A stretch of 64,000 bases of DNA. Source: Xanthostigma xanthostigma. Lineage: Eukaryota; Arthropoda; Insecta; Raphidioptera; Raphidiidae. The notes beneath the pieces are model-generated. The model had not been told where the DNA came from. It saw nothing but the letters and a program-made list of their open reading frames with translations, and ran no database searches. Where the stretch lies: positions 45,436,192 through 45,500,191 of the forward strand of contig OY754464.1 in NCBI GenBank assembly GCA_963575645.1. Direction: 5' to 3'. Each line of letters begins with the position of its first letter. Position 1 is the first letter of the stretch. The position numbers and the translations under genes are program-made. Below are positions 32,090 to 43,800 of this stretch, in pieces.

Positions 32090-33358
32090 TAATAAAAATT
32101 CGAATGTATAAAAATATTTAACAAATTCAATTTCAGAAAAATTTTTTGAGTCAATCTTTTTATGTAGGTAGATAGGTACTGACAATCAAAATACAATATT
32201 ATTATATCCTGACATAAAATTAAATGCATAGGCAGGTATACATAGGAAAAAATACGAAAATCGAAAAATAATAGTTATATATTAGATAATAATTATGTTG
32301 CGACATAAGTAATTATAATTATTTAGGATTCTTCTCTTGAAAAAATAAGATTATTTTTATGATCTTGTGACAAAAAATATAATGTAAGGGCATAATTTTA
32401 TTATTTTTCTTCAGGATATTTTAAGTTAAAAAATATTTTCAAAAAAAAAATTCTGAAATTGAAAGTGTTAAATATTTTTATACAATAAACGGAGTACCAT
32501 ACCCCCTAACTTATATTAATTGCTATGGTTAGTAATTAATGTTGATTTTAATAATTATTGTTTTTAATTTTGACAGCTGACGATGATATAGTGGGACAAG
32601 CTCCGACAATCGCGCTATCTCTCTCACTACAGTATCGTGCAAAGGGGTATCGTTTTTTTGTAATTTCTATAATGTTCATTTTTTGAAGAAAACGCAAAGA
32701 CTATTTTCTTCTTAAAACGTCACAAAAAACCTGAATCTGCCGAAAAAACAAATGATTTCCATTTTTTTTCACATTTAGGAGCGGTTTACGGGTAAACTAT
32801 TCTAGATAGGGGTAAGAGGGTGGAGTACTTTTTTATAGCAAATATAAAAATCTACAATTTTTTGTCGAAACCTTTTTTCATATATCTTATAGTTTGTGAG
32901 ATAATTAGAAAACAAAATTTAAAGGGGCGGTTTCTACCCTAACTGCAAATCGGAGCGCACTTTTTTATAGTCAGAATAGTTTCTTGTAACCCCAAGAACG
33001 ATCACTGAAATTTTTAGCCGTTTGAGATTTTAGGTATTTCACGAAGATCGTTCTTGGACTATTAAGCATAATTGATCGTTTGAAAGGATATTTTTTTAAA
33101 ACTGTTTAAACATTTATTTACGAGATTGTTTTACAATTTTCACTTCGAAATAACACTTTTCTAAGCATTTTGATCAAAAAGCTTAAAAAGTTATCTTCTT
33201 CTAATAAAGGGTTTGTTTTTGTTTGAGTACTATCTAATGTTCTACATAATAAAGAGTTTAACAACGACATTAGACTGTTCATGACTATAAAAACTGATAT
33301 GATCACTATTAAGGTCATAGTCCAATCAAATTTTTTGACGATACTTTCTGCAACCCAG

Positions 33359-34113
33359 CAAGAGTGACTAACAGCTGTGTCCCGTGTGTGCCCTTGGTAA
33401 CAGTCTTGCAGTTTTCAGATTTTAAACTGAGAACGGAAAGTAGCTGCAATTGAATTTTCGACTTTATTATTAAAAAATGAAGAATTGAATCTATGAATTA
33501 CCAAACCCATACAACCCTTGCTGTTGATGGTCAAATTAATGTTGGGTATCTTTAACATAATGAAAACACGAGAAATACTCCAAGACAATTTCATGTAGAT
33601 TGTAGATGCTCGACAAATAAGGTAACGAGCTTTTAAAATATTGTGCAGCAATATCTAAAGAAATCGTAAAATAGAAAATGTTACTAAATCCGGCTCTGAG
33701 CATAGATGCCCTTTACAGACTCTATGAACGTGTTTCAAAAGGCGTGCCCCTAGTTTAACGTTACCTTCGTTAATTATTTAATAGATACTAAAGCGGGGTT
33801 TGAAATAGCTGACAAGGACATCATTACATTCACACCTGCGCATTACCCATAACCGTTAGTATCAACTATTCCAATTTCCAGACTTATCCCATAATAAAAT
33901 GTATAATAAAACTAGCCTTTCGGCCTGGTTTCGTCCGGGTATATTTTTGTTTGACAACGAAGTAATCAAGTACAACAAATTTATCATACATATATCACTC
34001 TCCAGATGGTGCTATGTAAATTTCGTGAGGAAATGATCATGAATTCCAAGGTATGCGCTACGTGCATACTTCGTGTCACTCTCTGACGGCTGATAAGTGT
34101 AAATAAAGTTGGA
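33359..34113. other. Unassigned DNA with a Helitron 3' terminus
   Basis: A minus-strand Helitron-type end (hairpin then CTAG, 33912) is present without a matching 5' end. The 33415-33651 frame shows no domain. Confidence 0.4.
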
Positions 34114-34121
34114 TTATCAAG

Positions 34122-34664
34122 TAGAGATGAGTGATATTTCACTACCTGTTACTTAGTCGCTAATATTTGGATTTCACGGTTCACTGCAGTGACTTCAGAG
34201 TAGCTACCTGTTACTGAAAGGGACCCAGTATAATTTGTAAAACTTACGGGGAAATTTTTTTAACTAAAGATATTACCCATTTTAATAAAGAAATGTGATC
34301 ACTAATGTAAAATACATACTTTATATACTTATAACTTAGTCGTACCTTTCAATAATGCATCATTACATGCATTTTTAGGTGTAATGTTATACTAATACAT
34401 AATAATATTGTGCATGGGCTGTTTTAGCACCGAACGATATTTTACCTGTGATCACTGTTCGCTAAAATCAATATATTAACATCTCTGCTCTGCACGTGCA
34501 TAGTCATTCAAGTGATCGGCGAACGCTGGTCGCTTATATATTATCTGCACAACATGCGCATAGGTTACCAGCGATCACGGGTCGCAGTTAAAAATCACAG
34601 GTATTTGGAAGTCGCAGTCACCAAAGTACCTGTTACTTGAAAGTAGCTAATAATCTCATCCCTA
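34122..34664. mobile_element. hAT non-autonomous element with perfect 8-bp duplication
   Basis: Flanked by TTATCAAG on both sides (34114-34121 and 34665-34672). Ends are tagagatgag and ctcatcccta. Subterminal acctgttact motifs occur in both halves and orientations. No transposase. The 8-bp duplication and TAG(R)GATGAG ends fit hAT. Confidence 0.85.
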
Positions 34665-34672
34665 TTATCAAG

Positions 34673-35404
34673 CAGACAGCCTGAGAAGTGTATAAAAAAG
34701 TATAATTATAAACAATTGTGTTAAATTTGAAAATTTGTCGGATGCCTCCATTAGTTTCATTGGTGTTTTGGATAATCGAAGCTTTATTGTAATAGCACAT
34801 AAAACTTCGATTTCTATACTAACAAATCGGTTGGATTTCTTTGTGCTAACTTTAATTACAGTAATCCAAGCTTCTCTAATTGCTATCTCATTAAAGATAA
34901 TCAGTTTCAAAGGACTGCCGTTTAAATGCAAAACATTCTCGTAATCACTTTATTTTTCACGCTCCAATTTCTTTAGTTAGTATTAGTCAGCATTTTTTCT
35001 TTCTTTTTTACTAATTTAACTCGTTATGTTCTTCCTTCGAAAATGTAGAGGATAATATGATTAAATTATATCCAGCATATTTTCAAGGAATATTAACTAA
35101 ATCGTCAGACACAACTCACACCAACTTTCTCATCCAACTTATAAATATATAGAAAAACAAATTTGTAACTGTTATCTCTAAGCTCTAGAGTCCTTGAAGC
35201 GATTTGATTTTTTTTTTATTGTTTAAAAGCCAACTGCGAAACGAATAGGTACAGTAAAATTCCTGAACAAGAGGGGAATCAATAGTGAACGAAAACAGAA
35301 ATTTTTACTCAGCTAAACACCAAAAATAAATTATTTTCCCCTGCGGTTGTATAAAGTTACTGAAAATACAAGTAAGAAAAAATTATTATTAAACAAAATA
35401 TTAA
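34673..35404. other. Unassigned DNA
   Basis: Overlapping opposite-strand frames near 34668-34944 show no domain. No gene. Confidence 0.4.
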
Positions 35405-35635
35405 TCTATACTAATATTATAAAGACGTAAAGTTTGTAGGAGGTGATCGAAACTACTAATCCGATTTCAAAAAAAATTTGAGCAATATTTAAAATGGGCC
35501 TTCAAGATGGACATAGGCTATATATTATCGCGTTAAATTAAAGGCGCTTTTCGTGCATACCAATAATCTGAACGTAAGTCGTCGAAAAAAAGGTGGCGAT
35601 CTATAAATTCGGGTGAAATCAGACTGGGTCGCTAG
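35405..35635 (+). mobile_element. Short Helitron-like element
   Basis: Starts TCTATACTAATATTATAAAG after A and ends CTAG before T, as the Helitron at 20186-20767 does. The 3' hairpin is weak. Confidence 0.65.
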
Positions 35636-35791
35636 TATTAAATAGAGAACCGTGACTTTAATGGTTTAAATTATTTAGTTATTACATACACTAAACAAAC
35701 GTACATACCTATAGTACCTACCACACCCGTTGTCTACATTTTTAGGCGAGTTTCATTCATATTTATGCATTAGGTACCATATATAAAACTA
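35636..35791. other. Unassigned spacer
   Basis: Nothing specific seen. Confidence 0.4.
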
Positions 35792-36718
35792 TCCCAAAAA
35801 ATTTGAAAAGAAGTTTGACCCTGCAGGCCATCCCTAAAAATCCCGCTATTTTCGACTTCAAAACGCTCAAAAATATATAAAATATAGCAAGAAATGTATT
35901 TTTTAGCTCTTCGAGCTCAAAAAAACACTTTTTTACGAATTTTTCGTTCACGATATCTCGGGAAAAAATGAGCCGATTTTGATGCGATTTGCGGCAATCG
36001 ACGCAGTTTTTTAACGTAAGAAAGTAATTTATTACAAATAATCGATCTGACCAGAATTTTACGAGTAATTTTAAAAAACACTTTTTTAATAATTTTTCGT
36101 TTACGATATCTCGTGAACAAATGAACCAATTTTGAAGCGGTTTGCGGCGATCGACGCAGTTTTTTTTTAACTTAAGAAAGTAACTTATTACAAAATAATG
36201 GATCTGATAAGAATTTTATGAGTAATTTAAAAAAAAAACACTTTATTACGAATTTTTCGTTCATGGTATTTCGTGAACAAATGAAGCGATTTTTATGCAA
36301 TTTGCGGCGAACGACGCAGCTTTTTTTAACTTAAGAAAGTAATTTATTACAAAAAAATGATGTGATAAGAATTTTACCAGTAATTAAAAAAAAAAAACAC
36401 TTTTTTATGAATTTTTCGTTCACGATATCTTGTGAACAAATACACTGATTTTGATGCGGTTTGCGGAAATCGACGTAGTTTTTTAAGGTGAAGAGCTGAT
36501 TAAATTTTGGATTTAATCGGTTTAGTAGTTTAGAAAATATTACAAGAAAACAAATTTCCAAAAATGTTTGTACTTGTTTTTGAGATTTCTCAAAATTTAT
36601 TGGGTCGAATCATTCCAAATTGTCAGAAAATCTAAGTTCAGCAAAGTCACGTCAGATGCCGCAAACCGCGTTTCAATCGGACACTCCATTCAAAAGTAAT
36701 AAGACGTTTACAAATTGT

Positions 36719-36753
<35 letters not shown>

Positions 36754-36915
36754 GCCCTACGGACATCATCGCTAAAATAGTCAGAATAGCTTCCCAAGAC
36801 GTCAAAACATTGAGATCTGACAAAAACTCGATTTTCAAAAATCGATGTGAAAACAATAACTTCTCGAATTTTTTGGAAAAAAAATTTGATTTTTTTTTAG
36901 AGTGGGAAGTTATAA
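35792..36915. repeat. Satellite-bearing dispersed repeat, copy A
   Basis: The left part holds tttgaccctgcaggccatcc. Four tandem units of about 153-160 bp follow, marked by acgatatctcgtgaacaaat at about 35952, 36110, 36270 and 36423. A (CA)n run lies at 36723-36750, and the right end is tgggaagttata. Copy B is at 53549-54665 and a tail fragment is at 39594-39725. Frames at 35763-36561 are products of the array. Confidence 0.75.
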
Positions 36916-37424
36916 ATATTTCATGTTTATAAGAATCTCCATAAATGAATACACTAATATATCAGTACAACGATTTTAGCGCAGTTCTCATTTCTGCCAC
37001 CATGAACACGATCTGACAGCAACCGCTACATTTTCTCTTTATGCACATAGTCTAATTAAGGTTCAAATGCATCGCCTCTTTATAAGACTTGCTTACTGTT
37101 AGGTTGTGACTGTATCAAACGTCGAAGTGAACGCTAAGATAATACAGTGGGGTCGCGGTGATCAGGCATTTGTTTGGCCCGATTATAAAGTGCTGTGGTT
37201 AAACCTCCTGTAGGTAGTCGGACTATAATACGTTCAGTAACGTTTTCGCTATACGAACTTATAGATACAACACTGAGTAAAAATAAAAGGAAGATGTAGA
37301 CATTTTAAGTTTTTCGCAGGATATGTTTCTTATAAGTTTAAAAATTTTTCGTGGACTTAATCCAAACAACACGTAGGTACGCAGTTATTGTAAAAATAAA
37401 AAGCCAAGTCATAAATATTTGTTA
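36916..37424. other. Spacer with one half of a local duplication
   Basis: About 37050-37145 (agacttgcttactg...gctaagataata) resembles 38120-38215, on the far side of the hAT element. No gene. Confidence 0.45.
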
Positions 37425-37432
37425 GTTATAAC

Positions 37433-37967
37433 TAGTGATGTGCCGGATATCCGTATCCGTATCCGCGGATATCCGAGGGAGAAGAAAGATCCGTATCCGT
37501 TAGTTTTTTTGCGGATCTTTTACCTTATTAATTTTCAGTTCATAGATGACATTTTATATAATATATATAGGTGATTTGGTAATAATCAAAACCTGTTAAA
37601 TTCCATTCAGATTATTTTTTATTTTTTTAATTCGTATTTGGCACCTTTATATTGCAAACATTTATCATATTATTGAGTACCATACTAATAGTACATAACT
37701 GAAAGGTACTAAATCAACTATCTTTTTAATGAGATATTGCACATCGATCTTTGGAAAGAGACAATCTGTTATCTCTTAAAGAGGTCAATAACTTTTTCCC
37801 ATAACAGATTGTCTCTTTCCAAAGGTCGATGTGCAATAATTACCGCCACGTACTCTAAGAAAGTTAAGATTCGTATTCGTACCCGTATCCGCGCATCTTG
37901 AAACCAAAAATCCGTATTCAGATCCGTATCCGCGGATATACATTTTTAACGATCCGGCACATCACTA
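37433..37967. mobile_element. hAT non-autonomous element
   Basis: Ends are tagtgatgtgccggat and its complement. Flanks GTTATAAC and GTTTTAAC form an 8-bp duplication with one change. Subterminal gtatccg repeats are on both sides. An internal hairpin with arms of about 37 bp (attgcacatcgatctttgg block, 37736-37840) lies in the middle. Confidence 0.8.
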
Positions 37968-37975
37968 GTTTTAAC

Positions 37976-38850
37976 ATCAGTATTGACTGCCTCCAAAACA
38001 TGAACAGAAACGCATTTCTCTCTGTCTCCCACCGCGTCCGTGTTGGGTCGGTATCTGCGCCGGCGTTCGGCGATACCCGATTATAAAGAGACTCGCAACT
38101 GGACGGGGCTCCTGCAGTTCCCACTGTAGTTTTATGCGTCGTCTCTTCACAAGACGTGCTTACTCTTTGGTCGTAACTGTATCCTAAGGTCGGTGTGAAA
38201 ACTAAGATAATATGAAGAGAGCTCTCAAACCGCACACTACTGATTTATGTCGCTCGTATGTCTGGAGTTTCCTTGGGACATCGATAATGGTTATGTGCGA
38301 GCGATAAAATTCAACCTTCGTACCAATTCGCATTAAGTCGTAAAAGTACGATGCGGGTTTCTATAACCATTCTTACCTTTCTTAGACTTAACGGACAAAG
38401 ATTCAATTTGTATTGATTTTCAATTACTGCGGAATCTTGTTGAAACCGATGGGAAGAAAATTAGAAATGAACAATTAAAAAATCGGCCAAGTGCCAATTC
38501 TCTACACTGCCATATGTTTCGTACTGATATATAAAACCTATACTGTTTGTACCACAATTTATAAGAGTGAGTCATATAGTACATTTGGAAAGCTAGCGAC
38601 AACGGACGGAATTGTTTCAAAGCTAATTTTATTCCTGGTATCCATTTGAAAATTTCCACCAAGAATAACTCAAAAACAGAACGTCAAATAAAAAAAATGT
38701 AAAAAGCTATATAATTTCGCGTAGGAATAATATGGAGTAGTTCATTAATGGACATTTTAGAAATAACTTTTAAGACAATTTTTTATAATGAAAGCCCCTT
38801 AAAAGGCTAATTCTTATTATGAAGGAATAAAATTAATACATAGGAAAGTG
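37976..38850. other. Unassigned DNA
   Basis: Contains the second half of the local duplication (38120-38215) and a small hairpin (ggtatc...gatacc, about 38050-38078). Frames at 37898-38235 are not recognisable. Confidence 0.4.
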
Positions 38851-39138
38851 ATAATTTTGAGGCTATTTAATAACACAAAAACGCTGTATTTGAGTCCAAT
38901 GTTAATGCTTTATATTATATTTACACAAGGTACATTAATCAGAGCAATTAAAAATCTGCAATAAACCCAAATATTGTTTACGTAAATACATAATGATATG
39001 TATTTACGTAAACAATATTTGGGTTTATTGCAGATTTTTAATTGCTCTGATTAATGTACCTTGTGTAAATATAATATAAAGCATTAACATTGGACTCAAA
39101 TACAGCGTTTTTGTGTTATTAAATAACCTCAAAATTAT
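38851..39138. repeat. 288-bp near-perfect palindrome
   Basis: Arms 38851-38991 and 38998-39138 match at 140 of 141 positions by eye, with a 6-bp loop. No target duplication is evident. It is either a very young foldback or an inverted duplication. Confidence 0.85.
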
Positions 39139-39167
39139 ACGGACGTCCATACAAAAGTAATCAGATT

Positions 39168-39582
39168 ATCCAAATCTTCTTGGTTTCCGGGCTTGTATGC
39201 CTTGGTTCATTGGTATTTCTACCTGACGTTTCGTCTACAACTATGGTAGACATTATCAAAGGCGATGTGGTAGCGGGCGAAGTGTCCTTCTAGGCTGCTC
39301 ACGGGTAACTGTGTCGACAAGTGTGGTACTTCCGTCTTTTTATGGTCAGCGTGCTCGTGTTCTCTACTCGGTCGTAGTATGCTCTTCTGTGATTGATCGT
39401 TCCATTTAGTGGGTTGGTATTGCACAGTGCTGGTGTCCAGGTTTTACTTAGATTCAAACCTTCATCTTTGCGGTTGAAATTATTTGTGAGTTTGTGTATT
39501 TCTATGGCCTCTCTGTATATGCGTCAGGTAGAAATACCAATGGACCACGGCATATAAGCCCAGAAACCAAGAAGATTTGGAT
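39168..39582 (-). mobile_element. Penelope-like element 3' end with an inverted terminal arm
   Basis: The minus strand encodes the C-terminal tail of a Penelope-like protein, then a degenerate hammerhead-like motif (39222-39260), with stem gtctac/gtagac followed by gaaacgtc. Arms 39522-39580 and 39170-39228 are inverted copies (55 of 59 match), both starting at cgtcagg, immediately after the GAAA of the core. The element is therefore capped at its 5' end by an inverted copy of its own 3' end. Confidence 0.7.
39440..39520 (-). pseudogene. C-terminal tail of a Penelope-like protein
   Basis: The minus strand reads RIYREAIEIHKLTNNFNRK followed by EGLNLSKTWTPAL. The REAIEI...NNFNR pattern is typical of the region after the GIY-YIG endonuclease in Penelope-like proteins. 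The rest of the endonuclease and RT are missing, cut at the inverted arm. Confidence 0.7.
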
Positions 39583-39593
39583 CAACACCGGCA

Positions 39594-39725
39594 GTGAAAG
39601 CCTATACACTTGTATAATCACCTCCAAGCGTCGAAATCTGATGAAAACTCGATTTTCGAAAACCGAACCAAAACCAATAACTTTCCTTTTTTTTAAATTA
39701 TCAATAGCAGGAAGTTGTTAAAAAT
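39594..39725. repeat. Tail fragment of the satellite-bearing repeat
   Basis: Shares aaaactcgattttcgaaaa and ccaataactt with 36825-36860 and 54570-54610, and ends near gcaggaagttgtt. Confidence 0.6.
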
Positions 39726-40664
39726 GTGGACGTAGTTAGGTCACATAAATAAAAATTCTAGGTCTAGATAATATCATGCCGTACCCAAAAACTTGCTAGA
39801 AGACGAAATTTCAGAGAAAGGCGCCGTTACTGTTCTATGCTTTAGTATTGATTCCGGAAAGGATGCGAAATTGAAATAAAGTGCACCAACTCTGTTAAAT
39901 CACGCGTCTAAAGCATGCATGTTTCCACAATCTTTTAATGGCGTCCTGATGCTAGAGTATGTCATTAGGACACATCAGGGTTTCGTAAACTTTTTTACTC
40001 CAATTTTCGGGGTAAATTCATTTAGATAAACATTCTGCGAGGCACTACAAGTGAACGGTTCAACTGATGATGATCGAAATGTATAAACGCCTTTTGGTAA
40101 ATGGTGACACGTGTTAAATGAAACCTGATTCGTACAGTTGCTCCCTTTGGACCTCACCATACAATCTCGGTGAAATTCGAATTATGGCATAAACATGTTA
40201 AAAAACGAGCAATCCGAATTGTTTCTTTATAGGTAATAATACTAGCGGTCCGTCCCGGTTTTACCCGGGTGCGATAGATATAATTCTGCAGAGTGTATTT
40301 CGTTTGTGGCCCGGCGTCTGAATTAATAGCTTGAGCGAATTATAACAGATGTCGCTAGTTGGCAATAAAACAGTTTTTTTTGTTTGCTTCTGAACTAATG
40401 GCTTTGAGTATATTCTATCAGATGTCGTTATATGTTACTAAAACTGTTTTTGTTTTTTTGACAAAACACTGTAATTTTATACAAAATATTTGATAAAAAC
40501 TATCCTATAAAGTAAGTTGCACACATTTAAAAACTGCTTTTGCTTTAAACTTACAGGTAGGTTATCAACAATAAGTTTATTTGTTATCTAGCTACAAAAT
40601 ATCGCGAAACACTTCATAAATTTCGTGCCAAATCGATTGAGAATCTCTGGAATAGTCAGTCACC
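39726..40664. other. Unassigned DNA with a Helitron 3' terminus
   Basis: A minus-strand Helitron-type end with cccgg...ccggg hairpin and CTAG lies at 40242. Its 5' end is not found. No gene. Confidence 0.45.
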
Positions 40665-41255
40665 TCGTTAAATCGACGAGCACAGAAACAAAAGCTAAGC
40701 TTCTCTAACTCAGAGAGGTTCACGACAAAAACGTCTAACTCGTTTGAAAACCAAATCAGTTATCATCAGCGCTTAGTTTTGAGGTCTATTAATTAAGTAG
40801 TGATCATTTTCGAACTACAAACTCAATAAACGATCTTCTACGAATACCTGCTACAGAAGGTTATCTAGTTTATGGACAAATGAAGACTTCAAAGTTTAAC
40901 GAAGCTATTTTCAAACGAGTTTTCCTCGTAGTGCTTATGAAATTTATTAGAAATTACAAACACGAAAAAAAGCTAAGCTTATCTATAACGATTTGTTGCA
41001 AAACGTTTAACTAGTTTCATAACCTAATTAGATTTGTCTAGTGCTTAATTCTTAACAAAAAAGTACAGTTGTTATTTTGAATATATACTATGAAAAAAGA
41101 AATCAGTATAATATAGTTCATTTTTTATACGAACATTCAATTTCATGAAGCGCTTAATGACTTTAAAACTATATTGTTTAAATGCGTATTACCTATCGCC
41201 TCGAAACAACTAACACACGACAGCTTTTGTTTCTGTGCTCGTGTTCTGTTATTTA
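40665..41255. mobile_element. Possible inverted-repeat element
   Basis: Inverted blocks cgagcacagaaacaaaagct (40676-40695) and its complement (41222-41241) match exactly, with weaker similarity (gttaaat) outside. No target duplication or coding sequence is seen. Confidence 0.5.
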
Positions 41256-42195
41256 ACAAGGGACTGCTCTGCTGTCTCACAGATAGGTTAACAACAAAAA
41301 CAGCTAACTAAATTGAAAAACGTTGCGAATTTATAAAGCATTCAAGCGCAGTCGTTTCTTAAGACTATTAGTTTAGAGTAATAGTAATAACTGCGTCTTT
41401 TTTATTGTAATAAAACAATTATGGCCCTTTAAATATTATTATTTCTATCCAAATATTATATGCGACAGGCCATATTTTTTTTCTTTGATGATTAATTAAT
41501 TGATAGTTAAATATCAAATATAATTACAATTTGACTAGAACGCTTTATTTAGTTTAATGGATTTGACAGAGCCAAACATATAGTTCAAACATGACTGACA
41601 AGTAATTTGATATTTTTCTAGAATTAAACGTGAAAATTTATTTTCTTTTTATTTCTTACGTTTTCTAAAAGAGTGAAACTTTCAAATAATCATTTTTTTT
41701 TTTATTTATCTTAAGCCAGTTATGATTTAATTTTAATAATAATTAATGTGCGTTTCCAATGAGTCTCCCATTTTCAATAATTATTTTTCTGAAAACTAGG
41801 CGTCCACCATTTTGCAAAAATAAAATATCCATAGCGATAACTTATTAAAAGTTCATATTTATATGTAACAGTGCTAATTAAAAACCTTTAAAAATACAAA
41901 AGTAAAAATTAGCGTTTCGCTATTTATAGGAATATTTATTTTATAAAAACGTTTAACTACGTATAATAATTATAATTCAACCGCAATTAAATATTGAATG
42001 AAGGAAAAAAACGGAAACACACTGAGTTACACTCATTTTAAAAAATCATAAATATTGTGGTGGAAGAGACGGGTTTTCGCTATAATATATGAGCGTGCGT
42101 TAATCATTAACACAAAAGTTATCTGTATAAAAAATCATCTGAAAAATATTAAGGCTATAACTAATAATGAATGAAAATGTTAAGAAACATTTATT
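41256..42195. other. Unassigned AT-rich DNA
   Basis: No gene or repeat boundary seen. Confidence 0.4.
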
Positions 42196-42618
42196 CTGGG
42201 CTGCAGAAAGGATTGTCAAAAAATTTGATTTGACAATGACCTTAGATTGTGTTCATACAGTTAGTTTCCATACATCAGGAGCAGTCTAATATCGTATTCA
42301 AACTCCCTGTCATCTAGAACATTAGATTGTACTCATACAATAACAAATGATTGTTTTTCATAAAGAAAGACCTCCTTTCAAGCTCAATTTTGATCAAAAT
42401 GCGTAGAAAAAAGCTGTTTCTAAGTGAAAATTGTACAAAAAACGATGCTGAAAACATGTGTATAAAGTTTAAGAAAAAAATAATTTCAATCGATCAATTA
42501 TATTTCGAACAGTATCCATTTGAAACTCTACAATGCTTTTCATATGGAGAAATATGTAGGTTCACAATCTAAGGTCATTGTCAAATCAGATTTTTTGACA
42601 ATCCTTTCAGCAACCCAG
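42196..42618. mobile_element. Complete MITE of the ctgggttgcagaaag family
   Basis: Terminal inverted repeats of about 55 bp run inward from ctgggctgcagaaaggattg. TATT flanks both ends, a possible 4-bp duplication. Other copies are at 5319, 5677, 27434 and 27531/33358. The frame 42351-42572 has no domain. Superfamily unknown. Confidence 0.75.
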
Positions 42619-43762
42619 TATTACTGTTTAAATATGTTGGCGAACAAAACGCCCAATATTTATGCGGTGTAAGAAACGGGTAGTTGTTGAATAACATAAT
42701 ATCAAGTACCTATAGTAATTAATAGTTATTAAATGTACTGAAAACTAACAAAGTGACCAAAGCACGTTTCTCTATGTAAGCATTATCTCGTGATATACCA
42801 GCATATCCCCGAATTGAATATACAACAGATTTTTTTTCATTTTACGAAAGACTCAAATGAACAAAAAATGTATTTTTGACTGGAAATAGCGATGTAACTA
42901 AAACAACAATCGCAAATTCGGTAGCAATAATATTTTTTTTTGTTTCTACCCCCTATAAGACAGTTACTTTACATGCATGTAAGGTAAACCATTGAACACT
43001 TGCAAGGTAAAGTAACATTCAATAGTAATTTTCTATTAGTAACTATAATAATAATTAATCTATAGTGTGTATCTTTCCCTATTTTGATTTAGAAGAAACT
43101 TTGCTACACAAGATAAATGTCAACATTTTTGAAAATACTGTAAAATGAAGACAAAAACAGCTATTTTATAGAGGGTAGGACAAAAAGTACCATATATATC
43201 TCGGGTGGAATGATATGATTCGCGTTGCTGTTAAAACTCGTTAGCGCTCGTTTTGACATAATGTCACTAGTCGTCAGTTAGAATATATGTCTCGTTGTTA
43301 AGAACTTATTGTACTGTCTCGAGATACGAGTAGGTATATAAAACAATTAGGTATGGAGAAACTAAATAAATGTTTTAAAACGTAAATTTGTTAATTAAGC
43401 GGCTGATTTTCAAAACATGTTAGTGTTTAGATACATTAAGTACCTAACATAGGGATGTTGAACATGTAGTTCACACAAACTTGAATCACAGCATGGTTTG
43501 TAAATGCATTCAGAATACGAGTACCTACTACACGTGCACCTTCTGGTGTAAGTAGGTACCTATATATAAACAACATTTTATGAAACGTCATAACACTGTT
43601 CATTAAGCAGATCGCGTAATTTAAAATCCACTTTAAACATAAATGTGAAAAAAGAGTCAAGTTCGATACATAGAACAGATTGATTTGCCGGTTTTTTCTA
43701 AAAATAATCGATATCTAAGAAAGTGGCAAGTTTTTACTTGGCAAGTTTACACAAACGAGTCA
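42619..43762. other. Unassigned DNA with a dispersed-repeat fragment
   Basis: About 43140-43275 (accatatatatctcg, then gttaaaactcg) resembles 53375-53500. A hairpin (gttactttac/gtaaagtaac) is near 42965-43015. No gene. Confidence 0.4.
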
Positions 43763-43800
43763 TCTATACTAATATTACTACTGAGCCAATTCTAAAAATT
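43763..43800 (+). mobile_element. Helitron 5' end fragment
   Basis: TCTATACTAATATT follows an A, as in the Helitrons above. The element is cut off directly by the LINE fragment. Confidence 0.4.

Larger units (their letters stand above)
28230..33061. mobile_element. Outer foldback of the TAGTCCAAG family
   Basis: Ends tagtccaagaacgatc (28230) and its complement (33061) are flanked by TTA (28227-28229 and 33062-33064). Each arm starts with a short hairpin (ccaagaacgatc...gatcgttcttgg), then a shared block containing ccgatttgcagttagggtag. Left arm about 28230-29420, right arm about 32090-33061. It is interrupted by the inner copy. No coding sequence recognised. Confidence 0.75.
27531..33358. 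mobile_element. MITE of the ctgggttgcagaaag family, split by nested insertions
   Basis: The left piece (27531-27608) begins ctgagttgcagaaag. The right piece (about 33065-33358) ends ctttctgcaacccag. Together they align with the complete copy at 42196-42618, which places the break inside a segment like ttgaaacataattgatcg. Everything between is later insertion. Confidence 0.65.

Noticed and set aside
36723-36750. CRISPR-like or regulatory array around the CA run and 155-bp units
   Set aside because: The units are contiguous diverged tandem repeats without spacers in an evidently eukaryotic context.
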